DNA from: Ulva prolifera
Lineage: Eukaryota > Chlorophyta > Ulvophyceae > Ulvales > Ulvaceae
Reading direction: 5' to 3'
Assembly (NCBI GenBank): GCA_023078555.1
Contig: CM041196.1
Location: 9,070,985-9,134,984 of the forward strand
DNA: 64,000 nt
The notes beneath the pieces were generated by a model. It was not told the DNA's origin, made no database searches, and was given only the letters and a program-made list of their open reading frames with translations. The position numbers were made by a program, and so were the translations under genes. Shown one piece after another: positions 62,444 through 64,000 of the stretch; the stretch's first letter is position 1, and the number at the start of each line of letters is the position of its first letter.

Positions 62444-64000
62444 GCCGTCATTCAAGCCCGCGTCATCCAGCCATGCCAAGTTGTTTGGTCGTTTAGGCTA
62501 GACGACGGGCCTGTGAGCCTCCAACAGATGCATGTGGCGTGGCGACTGTGTCGTTGTTTCAGGAGGCCACGGGCGAGCTGCCATGGCAGCCATATGCTCT
62601 GGCTGTCACAGATTCTATGCTGCTTGAGTTCGTCCACTCTGTCTTTTTGGATTTGTACGGGATACAGCAATGCAGGGATTCCGTTTTGAGGACACGGGGC
62701 GTGTTTGCTGGGATCAGGCTGCCTGTCAATCTGCGGCTAGAGCCAGCGTTCTGCATCAGGTGGCAATGGATTAAAAATATGTTGATGTCTGCCTAGTCGT
62801 GGGGTATGTGAATGCCGGGTGCAGCAGACTCTTCATATTAACGGCCCTGGCTGTCAAACACAGTCTGGGTGCAAGTCCTTGTGGTGCCGAGCAGGGACGT
62901 GTGACACCGGCCATCCATTGAACGCTCTGCCTCTGCGATGGCCAGATTTCTTGTAATTGTTTACTCTTTTCTCACACTCATGTTTGACCAGCGTGACCGG
63001 AGGTCATTGTCCGTCATACAGCGTCCACTGGAGTGTGCTGCTGTTGTACAGCTTCACGCCAGCACCTTTTCTGCCCTGGGCTCTGGTTGGCCACCACCTG
63101 AGAGTCCCCGGCTGGTTCGGTCCCGGGTATGGCCGCACATTGGGCTTGCCCCCCACTCCATCCCATCCCGACCTGCTTGTGCGCAGGCGCTTGTGGACCC
63201 AGTACCATCGCTGGCTCGTGCGCTGTGGCATTGCCTGCCGGATTGCACGCTGTCCCCTATCATTGCTTGTCCTGCAAAATTCGGCCGTCGCAGTATTGTC
63301 CTGGACAGCTTGTCCAGCATCAACCCTGAAACACAGCTGGCCCCTGACCCAGTGTGTGTCCTCACAAAGGCTGTCCTCCTGTTGCGCCCCAGCGGTGTAG
63401 CGGACGTCTCAGTTGCAACACCTCCCCAAGGCAGCAATGACATGCAGCTCTGAGAGGGGAACTGTATTGGCAAAGACTGTGGACACTGTGAACACACGGC
63501 ATATGTGGTCCCATTAACTCGGAGTTGTCAATGTCCAATTGGATACGGCTCAGTAAATTCAGATTTACTTTACTTCACTGTGTCTACATGTGCACTGCAG
63601 TCTACCATGGTGGGTGTGGCACAATTGGTGTGGTAATCTGCCAGGTTTATAAATGTTTAGGTCCTCTCAGCCCCAGCTTGGACAACAGTCCACTGACCAT
63701 GGGAGTCTGTATTCGGGCATTGGCACTGAGATGTGTATTTCGGGGATGTCCGAAATTCTGACTCGGTGCTGATCCTTCTGGCGCAGAGGACCGAGAGCAA
63801 TGCATATGCAGGCGTGCAGGCGCATGAGGTGTTTTTGGAAGCCAGTAATCACGACGGGGCGCAGCGCGCAGCATAGACGAAACGTAAGTGAGATGAATAC
63901 GGCTGGAACACGATAAAGCGCCTCCGAGAATGTGATGTTGAGTGATAACGGTTAACTTTACGGGTTTCACGGCCTTCACTCTAGAACTGGATCATGTCCA
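62444..64000. other. no supported gene
   Basis: A 171-codon + strand ORF at 62,938-63,453 overlaps a 147-codon ORF in another frame and a 147-codon ORF on the - strand. None shows a recognisable motif, so I do not call a gene. A SINE-like fragment lies at 63,499-63,578. Confidence 0.45.
63499..63578 (+). repeat. 3' fragment of the SINE-like repeat
   Basis: GGCATATGTGGTCCC, GAGTTGTCAATGTCCAATTGG, TACGGCTCAGTAAATTC and TTTACTTTACTT match the reverse strand of 56,884-56,965 with a few differences. The tRNA-like head is absent, as in a 5'-truncated copy. Confidence 0.75.

Noticed and set aside
62938-63453. 171-aa ORF as a gene
   Set aside because: Three ORFs in different frames and strands overlap here, none with a motif or credible splice context.

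Overview
The window looks like nuclear DNA of a eukaryote, most likely a green alga. It has GC-rich, intron-bearing genes whose best matches by eye are plant or animal families. One is a D-ribulose kinase of the cyanobacterial/plastid type and one is a plant-style F-box/LysM protein. Introns mostly start GTGCGC or GTGAGT and end in TGCAG, as in chlorophytes. The clade is an inference; no rRNA or marker gene is present.

Left part (1-28,905): a heterochromatin-like block built from a 157-bp tandem satellite with about 87 copies in two visible arrays (8,636-17,176 and 23,753-28,905). It is interrupted by two LTR retrotransposons. The first is a chromodomain Ty3/gypsy element on the + strand whose 5' LTR lies outside the window (1-8,635). 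The second is a complete-looking Ty1/copia element on the - strand (17,177-23,752) with two LTRs that read identical, a GCGGG target duplication and one long gag-pol ORF. Both insertions fall at nearly the same place in the monomer, in the loop of a short inverted repeat.

Middle part (28,906-41,433): gene-poor DNA. It holds two diverged paralogues of a family I do not recognise (32,786-34,252 and 38,278-40,283, both +). Each has a Cys-rich N-terminal exon, a shared GTGCGC intron, and a C-terminal domain with conserved FD and IE(V/M)AG motifs. Between them lie a broken non-LTR reverse transcriptase fragment and a perfect 24-bp palindrome.

Right part (41,434-62,443): host genes. On the - strand are a long acidic/alanine-rich protein of unknown function (41,434-46,928), an RNF10 homologue with a degenerate RING (49,659-53,714 plus unresolved 5' exons), a D-ribulose kinase (55,054 to about 58,811) and GOT1 (59,705-60,250). 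An F-box/LysM gene (60,948-62,443) runs on the +, divergent from GOT1. Most internal exon lengths and phases agree exactly, which supports these models. A small tRNA-headed SINE-like repeat occurs at least three times, twice inside introns. A GCATGC/TGCATGCA motif is strongly over-represented through the gene-bearing part and ends several introns.

The genes do not form one pathway. They are ordinary housekeeping genes: ribosome-linked ubiquitination, sugar phosphorylation, ER-Golgi transport and an SCF adaptor.
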